Shown: piece by piece, positions 34,071 through 43,534 of the stretch | How the letters are laid out: every line of letters begins with the position of its first letter | Numbering within the stretch: the stretch's first letter is position 1 | Assembly: GCA_036655755.1 (NCBI GenBank) | Contig: JAVVPN010000010.1 | Span: 1 to 57,985 of the forward strand | DNA length: 57,985 nt | Direction of reading: 5' to 3' | From: JAUNSR01 sp036655755 | Lineage (GTDB): Bacteria > Bacteroidota > Bacteroidia > Bacteroidales > JAUNSR01 | Program-made: the position numbers and the translations under genes | Notes under the pieces: generated by a model | The model's database searches: none | What the model saw: only the letters and a program-made list of their open reading frames with translations | Told to the model about the DNA's origin: nothing

Positions 34071-35516
34071 TTATTCCGGATTTTCGTTTTCCGGCATAAA
34101 TTGATACGCACCTAAATCAGGAGCACCTTCCGAACGGATATTGCCGTTCAGATCGTAAGGGTACTCTTGGGCATATACCGGATTTCCGGCTTTGAGCGCT
34201 GCCGATTCGGGCATCAGGTTAAAGTCGAAAAGATACTCTTTTGTATTGGTCTGTTTAAATTTAGGATCTTTGTTCCATACGGTCTGAATGAAATTGTCGT
34301 CATCTTCGCCCGCGGCTTTAATGAGGCAATGATCAAACAGATGTGCGAAGGCAGTGGGCTCGGCGCCGGCCAGCTGATAGCTGTCCAGATTCACTTCGAC
34401 CGACCGGTTCCCCCATATAATACAGTTGTTAAAATCAGCTTGTTGCAGGGGTAACGGAATGACATCTCCTTTCTCATTGTATTTGTAGTTGGATAATCTC
34501 ACGGAGGCATCCGAAATCACGCCGAATGGATATAGATTAACCAGGGTACAGTGCGTAAACCGATAGTGCCCTCCCGCTACATGGATCAAAGCGGCGCCTG
34601 CATTCGAAAACTCGCAGTTGAAGGCTTCAATACGGGCATGAGTAGCTTTGATAAGCTCTTGCTTGCTGTTTTTTAGAATACAATTTTCAAGGCGTAGCTT
34701 TTCTAACTCCATATCGGTAGAGTCGATTTCAATGCCGAAAGAGGAGCCCCGGATGTGGGTGTACGTCCAATGATTGTTAAAACTTTCCTTACTCAGGCGT
34801 ATTCCTCCCCATTGCGCCGCCATTTGGTCATAAGAGAGGTTAGGGAATAGTTTGTCGGTGCGATTTCCTCTCAAAACCACCGGATTGCCGGGTTGCCCGT
34901 TGGCATTCAACGTCCCCTCTACGATGATCCGGGTTTTGTCGTGCATGAATAATCGCGTACCCGCTTCAAGGGTAAGTGTTTTACCGGGAACAACATACAA
35001 AGAATCGTAGATAAGAAACGGTTTGGTCGCGGTCAGGACGGTATCTGTTAGGATTACTTTCCCGTACCACATGATTGCGTCTTGTCCATAAGCTTCGAGT
35101 GTTACTTGTTGGCGTATGCCATTGTATGAAAATTCAAGCAAATCCTCATACCGTTCCGGATTATCCTTGCCGGTCGGATTTGCGGTTACTTCGATAAAAA
35201 TATATAAGGAGTCGTTTTTGCTGATTTCGATCTGTTCGAAATAATCACCTTTCATACCGTCTACATTTATCCGGAATCCCGATTGTCCGGCATTCTTCAA
35301 CCGGATTGATTCTATATTGATTGCTTTTTTATGGGGATTATAAACCATTAATTTTGACGTAGAGGAGCTCAGTGTGGTAAACACGGTGTCGAATCGTACC
35401 GTATCTGCCGAATAAGCCAGCCGATCATTTGGGTTGGTAGTAAATTCTTCATCAAGACACCCGGTAAACCAAAGATTGCAAATCAGAATGACCAGGCAAA
35501 AGGAAAAAACGCGCAT
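34071..35516 (-). CDS. Lipoprotein with right-handed parallel beta-helix
   Basis: The 481-residue protein starts with a lipoprotein signal (lipobox FTGC near residue 20). An N-terminal beta-sandwich region (about 40-150) with FDTVFTTLSSSTSKL and VYNPHKKAINIESIRL precedes a right-handed beta-helix (about 165-400) seen as repeating short strands, e.g. GTRLFMHDKTRIIVEGTLNA. It ends with SEGAPDLGAYQF, the choice-of-anchor-Q-like tail seen in many Bacteroidetes surface proteins. It is probably a surface or periplasmic structural or binding protein; an enzymatic role is not evident. Confidence 0.8.
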   Translation of the reverse strand: MRVFSFCLVILICNLWFTGCLDEEFTTNPNDRLAYSADTVRFDTVFTTLSSSTSKLMVYNPHKKAINIESIRLKNAGQSGFRINVDGMKGDYFEQIEISKNDSLYIFIEVTANPTGKDNPERYEDLLEFSYNGIRQQVTLEAYGQDAIMWYGKVILTDTVLTATKPFLIYDSLYVVPGKTLTLEAGTRLFMHDKTRIIVEGTLNANGQPGNPVVLRGNRTDKLFPNLSYDQMAAQWGGIRLSKESFNNHWTYTHIRGSSFGIEIDSTDMELEKLRLENCILKNSKQELIKATHARIEAFNCEFSNAGAALIHVAGGHYRFTHCTLVNLYPFGVISDASVRLSNYKYNEKGDVIPLPLQQADFNNCIIWGNRSVEVNLDSYQLAGAEPTAFAHLFDHCLIKAAGEDDDNFIQTVWNKDPKFKQTNTKEYLFDFNLMPESAALKAGNPVYAQEYPYDLNGNIRSEGAPDLGAYQFMPENENPE

Positions 35517-35577
35517 ATACCTTTATTTTATATTTGGTGATAAAGATAAAACGAAAGGATGAAAGGGTTAGTATATA

Positions 35578-35623
35578 ACAACGCGCTTTAATAATGAAAA
35601 GACACATTATTAAAGCGCGTTGT
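35578..35623. terminator. Perfect 19-bp palindrome between the lipoprotein and TonB receptor genes
   Basis: Bases 35578-35596 are exactly complementary to 35605-35623 (core AACGCGCTTTAATAATG), with an 8-base loop. It begins 18 bases beyond the receptor stop and is most likely its terminator. It lacks a clear T run on the minus strand. Confidence 0.6.
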
Positions 35624-35640
35624 TAAGTTTTGATATAAAA

Positions 35641-37884
35641 TCAGAAGCGGTAAGTTACCTGAGCACCCATGTTGAACGGATCAATCGGGTTGATGTAACC
35701 GCCACGGTAGTATGAGCTGTATCCGTTAGCACTTGTAATGTTGTTGAAGAATACGTTCACTCCGAAATGAGCATGCTGGTATCCAACTTTGGCATTGACA
35801 GTGGTGAATGCGTCCATATCGAATGGTTTCACACCCGGTTGCGTGTTGGTATGGGTTGCTTTCAGCGAATAATCGTTTACCGGACGAGCTCCCGTATAGA
35901 AAGCGCCGGCTCCGAAAGTAAGTCCTTTTAATACGCCGCGGTCAATCATGTAATTGATCCATCCGTTGGCCGTATGTTTGGGTGCGTTCATCGGACGAGA
36001 ACCTTCTGCATAGGCAGGTGAGTTCATGTATTGGGCATCCAGATAAGCATACCCCAAGATCACCTCCAGATTCGGCAGGATGCGGCCGCTTATTTCGGTT
36101 TCGATACCGCGACGGCGCAATTCGCCTGCTTTCGCATAGCGGTTGGTCGATACCCAGTTGTCATCGTAAATCAGATAAGACAGGTTGCTGTTTTTGATCT
36201 GAAACAAAGTCAGGTTGAAACGCAGACGGTTGTCGAGCCAGTCAGATTTGATACCTGTTTCAAACTGCTGTGCTACTGAAGCTCCAATCGGAGAGCCGTC
36301 TTCCATTAAATTGGCCGACGAGCGCAGGTCGGTAGAATTTGTATAGGATGCAAAAAGGTTGAGCCCTTTGATTGGAGTCACGATAATTCCGGCCATCGGG
36401 TTGAACGCATCCCCTGTAATCGTTTCGGCCGAAGTGCCTGTATAGCTTGTGCCGTAGCTGTAACGTACGCCCCATACCGCTTTCAAATAGTCGTTGAATG
36501 TAATCACATCTTGCAACATGATTCCGTAGCTGTAGTCGGTAGCCGTTTCCGGATCTTTTGCCGTAAGCGAGATGCCCGAGGGCAATGTATTGTTGATTGA
36601 TTCAAGTACGTTGATCGTATCTACCACCACCGAATTGTAAGCGGTGTTTGAGGTAGCCGTACGGCGAAAATCAAGTCCTACCTGAAAGGTGTGCTTTAAT
36701 TTCCAGGTATATACGTCCTGTCCGACAAAGTCGATTTGTAAAGCGTTGTTATTGTCTTCGGATGTTGAACGGGTGATAGAACGGCTGCGTAAATTATACG
36801 CTCCGGTTTTTTTTACGTCTTTTAAAGTTGAAAGAGACGCGCCTGTATTATCTTTGTCTAGAATAGATCCAAAGAATCCAACACGAATACTGAAGTTATC
36901 ATTTAAGCGGCGTTTAAAACGAGCCGAATAAGTCAGGTTGTCTGTATAAATCCGGTCGGTTGAAAATCCGGTAAACTTATCATGAGGCATATTATAAAGC
37001 GCGTTCACGCTGTCGGCGGCAAGGTTTACCGTACCGCGGTCGGGGGTGCGTGAATCGTGCAGATAATCCATCTCGAAGGTGAAGGTGGTCTGGTCGTTCG
37101 GACGCCACTCTAAAGAGGGATTGATGTAGATACGATCCTTCGAAACATGTGCGCGATAACTGTCCGCCCGTTCATATGCTCCATTCAGTCGGAATGCAAT
37201 CGTACCGTTCTTGTCAAGAATATTTTGATAATCAAAAGTTGGGCGTACTTGTCCCCAGCTTCCTACACGCAGGCTGATTTCACCTGCCTTGATGAATTTT
37301 GGTGTTTTGGTGGCAATATTGATAACTCCACCGCCGCTTCCGAGATCAGAAGCAATCCCCTGAGTAATGGCAGCCGACCCTTTGATCATCTGAATAGATT
37401 CAACACCCTGCATATCGGTAAGGAAACCTTGACCGCGGAAGTTCGAATTTACTTTGACTCCGTTTTTAAGGGTTGGGATACCACGGTAACCGCGTGCCGA
37501 AAGTGATTCGCTCGCGCCCCCATAAGTGGCAAAGGTTGAGATACCGACAACATTTTTGGCTGCATCCGACAGATTGAGGGCGCCCTGCTGAGAAATTAGT
37601 TTGTCTGAAATAACAGAGATGCTTTGGATCTGTTCGCTTGGACGTAAAGGCATACGGGAAATATCATCCAGTTTTTTCTGTGGAATATATCGGGCTCCGA
37701 ATACTTCAACTTCTCCTAAATCAGAAGCAGTCAGAAGCGTATCGGCTCCGTTTATTTCGGTAAAGAGGCGATGATCTTTGTGGGGTGCATGTTTTTTTGC
37801 CCCGTGAGATTTATGAGGATTGGCGCCATTAAGCATCGTACTGCTAAGTGCACCTAAAAAAATGATTGTAGTGAGTTTACGCAT
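35641..37884 (-). CDS. TonB-dependent siderophore-type receptor with His-rich N-terminus
   Basis: The 747-residue protein has a signal peptide (MRKLTTIIFLGALSSTMLNGA), then a His-rich stretch (PHKSHGAKKHAPHKDH, five His in 16 residues). A plug (SISVISDKLISQQGALNLSDAAKNV, LSARGYRGIPTLKNG, QGIASDLGSGGGVINI) and a full barrel ending in VTYRF follow. The plug resembles TonB-dependent siderophore receptors (FhuA/FhuE group). A GTG at 37938 would add 18 residues before the signal peptide and is rejected. It lies divergent from a hybrid histidine kinase gene. Ferric siderophore is the most likely ligand; the His-rich segment leaves another metal possible. Confidence 0.87.
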   Translation of the reverse strand: MRKLTTIIFLGALSSTMLNGANPHKSHGAKKHAPHKDHRLFTEINGADTLLTASDLGEVEVFGARYIPQKKLDDISRMPLRPSEQIQSISVISDKLISQQGALNLSDAAKNVVGISTFATYGGASESLSARGYRGIPTLKNGVKVNSNFRGQGFLTDMQGVESIQMIKGSAAITQGIASDLGSGGGVINIATKTPKFIKAGEISLRVGSWGQVRPTFDYQNILDKNGTIAFRLNGAYERADSYRAHVSKDRIYINPSLEWRPNDQTTFTFEMDYLHDSRTPDRGTVNLAADSVNALYNMPHDKFTGFSTDRIYTDNLTYSARFKRRLNDNFSIRVGFFGSILDKDNTGASLSTLKDVKKTGAYNLRSRSITRSTSEDNNNALQIDFVGQDVYTWKLKHTFQVGLDFRRTATSNTAYNSVVVDTINVLESINNTLPSGISLTAKDPETATDYSYGIMLQDVITFNDYLKAVWGVRYSYGTSYTGTSAETITGDAFNPMAGIIVTPIKGLNLFASYTNSTDLRSSANLMEDGSPIGASVAQQFETGIKSDWLDNRLRFNLTLFQIKNSNLSYLIYDDNWVSTNRYAKAGELRRRGIETEISGRILPNLEVILGYAYLDAQYMNSPAYAEGSRPMNAPKHTANGWINYMIDRGVLKGLTFGAGAFYTGARPVNDYSLKATHTNTQPGVKPFDMDAFTTVNAKVGYQHAHFGVNVFFNNITSANGYSSYYRGGYINPIDPFNMGAQVTYRF

Positions 37885-38118
37885 GGGATGAATGTTTGAT
37901 TTTTTCCGATTGCAAAGTTGGTCTGAAAAAACATTCACTACAATCCCAATAATTAGGGTAATTCGAATGGGTATATCCCATGTTTTAGGGAAAATGGGCA
38001 GAAACTTTCCAAATTAGATTTTTTATAGGATAATCCCTCCTTTTGAAAGCAATAGTCCGAGTAAATTATATATTTTTACAACAAAATTTAAAAATAGCCA
38101 ATATCGGTTCATCAATAT

Positions 38119-41100
38119 ATGATACGATTACTTCTTTTTCTTTCTTTTTTTATCTTATTTCATGCCGCTCCAATGTCAGCGGATGAAATAGAGGAATACT
38201 TTCAAAAACAAGAAAAGACGGTTTATTTAGTTACATCTTATAACGATAACAATGAATGGAATCGTAGGGTCCGTGCTGCGCTTATAGCACGCCTTCACGA
38301 ATCGGGGTTTTTGGTGAATTTCCGAAGTGTTTATATGGATGCGAACGGATTAATGAGTAAACCGGCCCGAAAAAAGGTAGTGCAGTCTTACCTGGATGGT
38401 GTGAATGAAATTGTAGATGTTTTTATCGCTACCGATTTTGGTGCGACAGAAACCATGCTTTCTTTTACTCCTGAAGAGCGGGCGCATATCCCCTTGGTTT
38501 TTGTATCTGAATTTGCCCCATACCGTTTTCCCGACTCTATTCGTTCGGCCACGGGTGGTATTTCTGAAATTCCTTTTGAAAAGACATTCCAGCATGCACG
38601 TAAAATGTTGCCTGCTACTAAGAATGTTTATGTATGGTCTGATAAAACCCAACTGGGACGATTGTATCTTCGCGAAGCAAAAAAACAATTGTCCAAATAC
38701 GAGAATGAATTTACGATAACTTATGGTGTGGATGCGCTAAATTCAGAGCAGATACTGAAACAGGCTGCCGAACTACCGGAAAATTCATTTGTAATCTTTT
38801 GTCAATGGTTAGAAGACGATACGCATCATTATCATAATCCTGCTTATTTTTATCCGTTGCTTACAAAGACCTCCAATGCACCCATGTTTACCATTGTCGA
38901 TAATTACGTGCGTGACGGATTTGTAGGAGGAGAAACAATTTCACCCAAAGCTTTCGCCGAGTTGGCTGCAAAAAAAGCAATTGCTATTCTGAATGGTAAT
39001 TCGCCCAATCAGTTACCTCTTGAAGCAATCCCTTCACAGCAGGTTTTTAATCAGAAAACAATGGCGCGCTGGAATTTGCCGGAGAGCGAAATTCCCGATA
39101 AGGCACGGGTAATCGACTGGAAAATATCCGCACACAAACAATATCTGAATCAGCTAAAACTGATTCAGGGAGTTTTTGCATTTCTTGTAGTTGCGATTCT
39201 TCTTATGATGTTATTGTATTGGCAACGTCAGTCTCGATTGAAAGCCTCTTTGTTTCGTGAGAAATTGTTGAAACAGACCAAAGATAAGCTTCGGTTTAAA
39301 TCTGAAATTCTCTCGAACACTATTTCTTCGCTTAAAGAAGGAATGGTTACCATTGATGCGGAAATGCATGTGCTCGAGTGCAATGAGATTTTTTGTAGTC
39401 TGGTCGAAATGCCTCATGATGAGATTATCGGTAAGCATATTCATTCTATTTGCGAATTTTCAAATTCGGAAGGACTGGAAGCGCGGATAAAAGATATTTG
39501 TAATGGCGTAATTTCTCAAACAACGATAGAACCTACGTTTCTGATCTCTTGTAATGGTATTTCCCGTTACATAGAGGGGCAGGCTTTATCTTTATTCGGA
39601 AATACTGAGCAGAATAAAGGGGCTATCCTGTTGGTTTATGATGTTTTGACTGAAATGCGCCAGCAGAAAATCCGTTCTATCTCTTTGGATGCATTGAATG
39701 CTTATACTTGGTTCTATGATTTGAATACCGGTGAACTGGTGTTTGGCGATGGATTTCCAAAAACATATTTGGATCCGGCTCAACTCAATACGCTTAAGAA
39801 ATTTGCAGAAAACATTCATCCGCTCGACCGTACCCGTTTTCTTGAATTCTTTGAAAGCAAGACTCAACAGGAAAATGATGAGTTTTCGATTACTTATCGA
39901 ATCGATTTTTCAGGGTCCGGACATTATGAATGGTGGGAATGTCGCGGTATAATGGAGTATTCTCAGTTGGGAACACATACAATTGCTTACCTGTACGGTT
40001 TACATCTGAGTATTGACAAGCATAAGGAAAGCGAACAAAAGACAGAGCTTACCCGCCAGTTATTCTCGATTGTCGGAGAGGCTGCGAAAATCGGATATGC
40101 TAAATACAATCTGCATACAGGCAAAGGGTTTGCGATGCCCCAATGGTTTAAAAACCTGGAGCTTTCGTCTGAGAATAGAGAAGATTTCGATTTCCGCGAA
40201 ACGTTTAATTATGTTTCGGCTGACCAACGATATGATTTGCTTAAGTTTTATGTTAAGGCGATGTGTCGTCAGGAAACAGAGTATCGGGGGGATAAAAGAA
40301 TCGTTACCGACTCGGGCAATATTAAATGGCTTCACGGACATATGTTGGTGCTCGAAAATGCTGAAGGCGAACTTGAATTGATTGAAGTAACCTATGACAT
40401 TACAGAGCAGAAACATGTAGAGAAAGATCTTATCTTGTCTAAAAACAAAGCCGAATCCGCGAATCAACTCAAATCGGCATTTCTGGCCAATATGAGTCAC
40501 GAAATTCGTACTCCGCTCAACGCGATTGTAGGTTTCTGCGATCTGTTAATGGCAGACGAGTGTTCTGAAGAGGAGCGTAATGCCTACGGTAAGGTGATTT
40601 TGGCTAATAATGAGCTATTGCTTCAGCTAATCAATGACATTCTTGATTTGTCGAAAATAGAAGCCGGTTTTATTGACTTTAAACTTACGGATTTCGATTT
40701 GTCTGAATTTTTAGGCGATATCCGTCTTGTTTTTGAATCACGTGTTCCGGCAGGAGTAAAGTTTGTAACTAAAACACCCGATAAGCATTATTCCATTCGG
40801 ATGGATCGCGAAAAGCTAACTCAGGTAATAAACAACTTTGTCAATAATGCGATTAAATTTACCTCGCAAGGATTCATAGAGATAGGGTATGAGATAAAAG
40901 AATCGGAGCTCGAAATCTATGTGGCCGATTCCGGTATCGGTATTCGTCCGGAAGATTGTGGTAAAGTATTCGATCGTTTTGAAAAACTGAATTCGCTTGC
41001 TCCCGGCACCGGATTGGGATTGTCGATTTGCAAAGCGATCATTGATGCTGCAGGAGGTAAGATAGAGGTGGACTCGGTTTATGAAAAAGGGTCAACCTTC

Positions 41101-41571
41101 CGGGTACTTCTTCCGCTCGATGTAGTTGATCCGGCCTGTCAGATTGATTTCTGCGAGGTAGTCGAAGAGCCGGTCGTTATTCCTGAAAACACCGATAATC
41201 AGAATATCCGTATTCTCGTTGCCGAAGATATCGATAGCAATTACTTGTTGATGGAGAATATTCTACGTGACTATACGCTGATTCGTGCCCATAACGGGGA
41301 TGAGGCGGTAGATCGGATACAAGAAGATAATTACGATCTTGTTTTGATGGATATGAAAATGCCGGGTATGGATGGTATGGATGCGGCGCGTTTGATTCGC
41401 GAATTTAATACAGAAATCCCTATCATTGCCGTTACAGCCTATGTGTTTGAGGCAGACCGTCAGCGTATTATGGAAGCAGGATGCAACGCGTTCATTCCAA
41501 AGCCATTCAACCGACATGAGCTGGTTTCGACAGTAAAAACGCTATTGGCTAAGCAAATAACAGAAGCATAA
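38119..41571 (+). CDS. Hybrid sensor histidine kinase / response regulator
   Basis: The 1150-residue protein has a signal/anchor, then a periplasmic region (about 25-345) that looks like an ABC-type substrate-binding fold (VYLVTSYNDNNEWNRRVRAAL, VFIATDFGATETML). A membrane helix lies near 350-370. PAS-like modules fill about 395-770. HisKA carries His794 in MSHEIRTPLNAIVG. The ATPase domain has the N box (INNFVNNAIKF), DSGIGI and GTGLGLSI. A C-terminal receiver (about 1033-1145) has Asp1078 in LMDMKMPG and a conserved Lys in PKPF. No DNA-binding output domain is fused, so phosphate must pass to another protein. The divergent TonB receptor starts 235 bases away. Confidence 0.92.
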   Translation: MIRLLLFLSFFILFHAAPMSADEIEEYFQKQEKTVYLVTSYNDNNEWNRRVRAALIARLHESGFLVNFRSVYMDANGLMSKPARKKVVQSYLDGVNEIVDVFIATDFGATETMLSFTPEERAHIPLVFVSEFAPYRFPDSIRSATGGISEIPFEKTFQHARKMLPATKNVYVWSDKTQLGRLYLREAKKQLSKYENEFTITYGVDALNSEQILKQAAELPENSFVIFCQWLEDDTHHYHNPAYFYPLLTKTSNAPMFTIVDNYVRDGFVGGETISPKAFAELAAKKAIAILNGNSPNQLPLEAIPSQQVFNQKTMARWNLPESEIPDKARVIDWKISAHKQYLNQLKLIQGVFAFLVVAILLMMLLYWQRQSRLKASLFREKLLKQTKDKLRFKSEILSNTISSLKEGMVTIDAEMHVLECNEIFCSLVEMPHDEIIGKHIHSICEFSNSEGLEARIKDICNGVISQTTIEPTFLISCNGISRYIEGQALSLFGNTEQNKGAILLVYDVLTEMRQQKIRSISLDALNAYTWFYDLNTGELVFGDGFPKTYLDPAQLNTLKKFAENIHPLDRTRFLEFFESKTQQENDEFSITYRIDFSGSGHYEWWECRGIMEYSQLGTHTIAYLYGLHLSIDKHKESEQKTELTRQLFSIVGEAAKIGYAKYNLHTGKGFAMPQWFKNLELSSENREDFDFRETFNYVSADQRYDLLKFYVKAMCRQETEYRGDKRIVTDSGNIKWLHGHMLVLENAEGELELIEVTYDITEQKHVEKDLILSKNKAESANQLKSAFLANMSHEIRTPLNAIVGFCDLLMADECSEEERNAYGKVILANNELLLQLINDILDLSKIEAGFIDFKLTDFDLSEFLGDIRLVFESRVPAGVKFVTKTPDKHYSIRMDREKLTQVINNFVNNAIKFTSQGFIEIGYEIKESELEIYVADSGIGIRPEDCGKVFDRFEKLNSLAPGTGLGLSICKAIIDAAGGKIEVDSVYEKGSTFRVLLPLDVVDPACQIDFCEVVEEPVVIPENTDNQNIRILVAEDIDSNYLLMENILRDYTLIRAHNGDEAVDRIQEDNYDLVLMDMKMPGMDGMDAARLIREFNTEIPIIAVTAYVFEADRQRIMEAGCNAFIPKPFNRHELVSTVKTLLAKQITEA

Positions 41572-41585
41572 TCAGCAGATAAATA

Positions 41586-41634
41586 AAAAGAGAGAGCGTA
41601 TCAACCCGAAAAGGTGATACGCTCTCTCTTTTTA
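41586..41634. terminator. Bidirectional terminator between the kinase and pepD genes
   Basis: A perfect 19-bp stem (41586-41604 with 41616-41634; core AGAGAGAGCGTATCA), with A and T tails, separates convergent genes. Confidence 0.82.
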
Positions 41635-41648
41635 TCTTATTCAGTTTA

Positions 41649-43097
41649 TCAGGCGTTTTTTAGAATAGCCAGTAAATGAGTATAGAATTTCTCTACCGCA
41701 GGAATATGAAGTTTTTCATCCGGCGAATGAACTCCACGCATTGTCGGTCCGAATGAAATCATATCCAGTCCCGGATATTTTTTCAGGAATAAACCACATT
41801 CCAGTCCAGCATGAATAGCCTTGATTGCCGGAGTGATTCCATAAAGATCTTCGTATGTTTTTACTGCAGTCTGCATGATTTCCGATTTCAGATCCGGTTT
41901 CCATCCCGGATATCCGTCGCCATGAGCCGGCTCGGCACCTGCCATAAGGAATACGCTTTCTACCGTTTGGGCGATATCGTATTTTGCCGATTCTACAGAG
42001 CTACGCTGGCTTGTTGCAACCACGATCTTATTGTCCTCTTTCATTTTTACAGAAGCGAGGTTTGTAGATGTTTCTACCAGTCCGGGCATATCCATGCTCA
42101 TGCGGATAACACCGTGCGGACATGCGTATAGCGCATTCATCAGGTTGTTAGCCGTCTGGCGGTCAATGCAAATCGTCTGAGCGTCGGCCGATTCCATGTA
42201 AGTTTGCAGATTCGGTTCGATAGCACCTAGTTCACCTTCGATATCAACCGTATATAGATTCAGATCTACGCGTAATTCTTCTTTTTTTGCTGCCGGAATA
42301 CCAATGATAGCCCATGCTTCACGAGGGATTGCGTTGCGTAAGTTCCCACCGTCGATTTTGCACAATACCATTTCCATTTTTCTTGAAGTTTCCCATAAGA
42401 AACGGTTCAGTATTTTATTGGCATTTCCACGACCTTCATGAATATCGCCACCCGAATGTCCCCCTTTCAGGTTTTTTACTCCGATCTTGAAGTACTGATA
42501 TCCTTCCGGCGCCATTGTCGGGCGATAAGAGAAAGTTGAAGTTGTGTCGATACCACCGGCACAACCGATAAAGATTTCAGCTTCATCTTCCGAGTCAAGA
42601 TTTAAAAGCGTTTTTCCGGTAAAGAATCCTTCTTCCAGCGCGAAAGCTCCTGTCAGGCCGGTTTCTTCATCTACCGTAAACAAGCATTCAACCGGGCCGT
42701 GCTCGATGTCGTTTGCAGCCAATACAGCCAGCTGAGCGGCCATCCCGATGCCATTGTCGGCACCCAGGGTAGTGCCCTGTGCTTTTACCCATTCGCCATC
42801 CACGTAAGTGCAGATCGGGTCGTTCTCAAAATCGTGTACCGTGTCATTGTTCTTTTCGCATACCATATCCATGTGCGACTGAAGAACGATTGTTTTGTGG
42901 TTCTCCATACCCGGAGTGGCAGGTTTGCTGATCAGGATATTCCCTGTTTTGTCTTCTTTGCAAGGCAGGTTCTGCTGAGCGGCAAATTCTTTCAGGTATG
43001 CACGGATTTTATCCTCTTTTTTCGAAGGGCGCGGCACTTTGGTAATCTGGTCAAAATAAAACCAGATAGCATTTGGCGTTAAGTCTTTTATCTCCAT
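41649..43097 (-). CDS. pepD: Cytosolic dipeptidase, PepD (aminoacyl-histidine dipeptidase) family
   Basis: The 482-residue M20-family metallopeptidase has the two-zinc ligands in order: QSHMDMV (His75, Asp77), GADNGIGM (Asp114 bridging) and VDEETGL (Glu144 catalytic, Glu145). Further on are GGHSGGDIHEGRGN of the lid domain, and HAGLECG and MRGVHSPDE near the C-terminus. It cleaves a wide range of dipeptides in the cytoplasm. No signal peptide is present. It fits with the two POT peptide transporters later in the window, though it is not linked to them. Confidence 0.93.
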   Translation of the reverse strand: MEIKDLTPNAIWFYFDQITKVPRPSKKEDKIRAYLKEFAAQQNLPCKEDKTGNILISKPATPGMENHKTIVLQSHMDMVCEKNNDTVHDFENDPICTYVDGEWVKAQGTTLGADNGIGMAAQLAVLAANDIEHGPVECLFTVDEETGLTGAFALEEGFFTGKTLLNLDSEDEAEIFIGCAGGIDTTSTFSYRPTMAPEGYQYFKIGVKNLKGGHSGGDIHEGRGNANKILNRFLWETSRKMEMVLCKIDGGNLRNAIPREAWAIIGIPAAKKEELRVDLNLYTVDIEGELGAIEPNLQTYMESADAQTICIDRQTANNLMNALYACPHGVIRMSMDMPGLVETSTNLASVKMKEDNKIVVATSQRSSVESAKYDIAQTVESVFLMAGAEPAHGDGYPGWKPDLKSEIMQTAVKTYEDLYGITPAIKAIHAGLECGLFLKKYPGLDMISFGPTMRGVHSPDEKLHIPAVEKFYTHLLAILKNA

Positions 43098-43274
43098 ATA
43101 TGATGTTTGATTAAATAGAATCTAAAGTGTGAAAAAAGCATTTATCGGCATAGATACGATTTTCAGGAAGAGCTCTCAATAAATATTACGCCAATAAATG
43201 TTAATTGTGCGGATTATGAAATCGCGCAATTTGAAAATAATGTGTAAATATATCGGGATACAATGATTATACTT

Positions 43275-43282
43275 TATATTTG
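43275..43282 (+). promoter_or_regulatory. Bacteroidetes -7 element for the small membrane protein gene
   Basis: TATATTTG lies 20 bases before the ATG at 43303; no good -33 element is visible. Confidence 0.45.
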
Positions 43283-43302
43283 CAATACAAATATAGATAG
43301 AA

Positions 43303-43515
43303 ATGTTGGAAACGTTAATTATATCGGGATTGATTGTGGGGATTGCTTTTGTGCTGTTAGCCGTGAAGATTCTCTTTGTAAAGGGAGGGCAGTTTCCTAA
43401 CACTCATATATCGGGGAATAAATCCCTCAAAAAGAAAGGCATTGGTTGTGCCAAATCAACCGATCGCGAAGCGCAGAAACACAAAGGTCTGTATGACTTG
43501 CTAGAAGAGAAATGA
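43303..43515 (+). CDS. Small membrane-anchored protein of unknown function
   Basis: The 70-residue protein has one N-terminal membrane helix (LIISGLIVGIAFVLLAVKIL) and a basic tail with FPNTHISGNKSLKKKGIGC, a pattern I recognise from short conserved Bacteroidales membrane proteins, often left unnamed. It has its own -7 element and is followed after 19 bases by the OmpH/Skp-like gene, so the two are probably cotranscribed. A helper role in the envelope is possible but unproven. Confidence 0.75.
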   Translation: MLETLIISGLIVGIAFVLLAVKILFVKGGQFPNTHISGNKSLKKKGIGCAKSTDREAQKHKGLYDLLEEK

Positions 43516-43534
43516 TATATAAAACACAAAGGAA

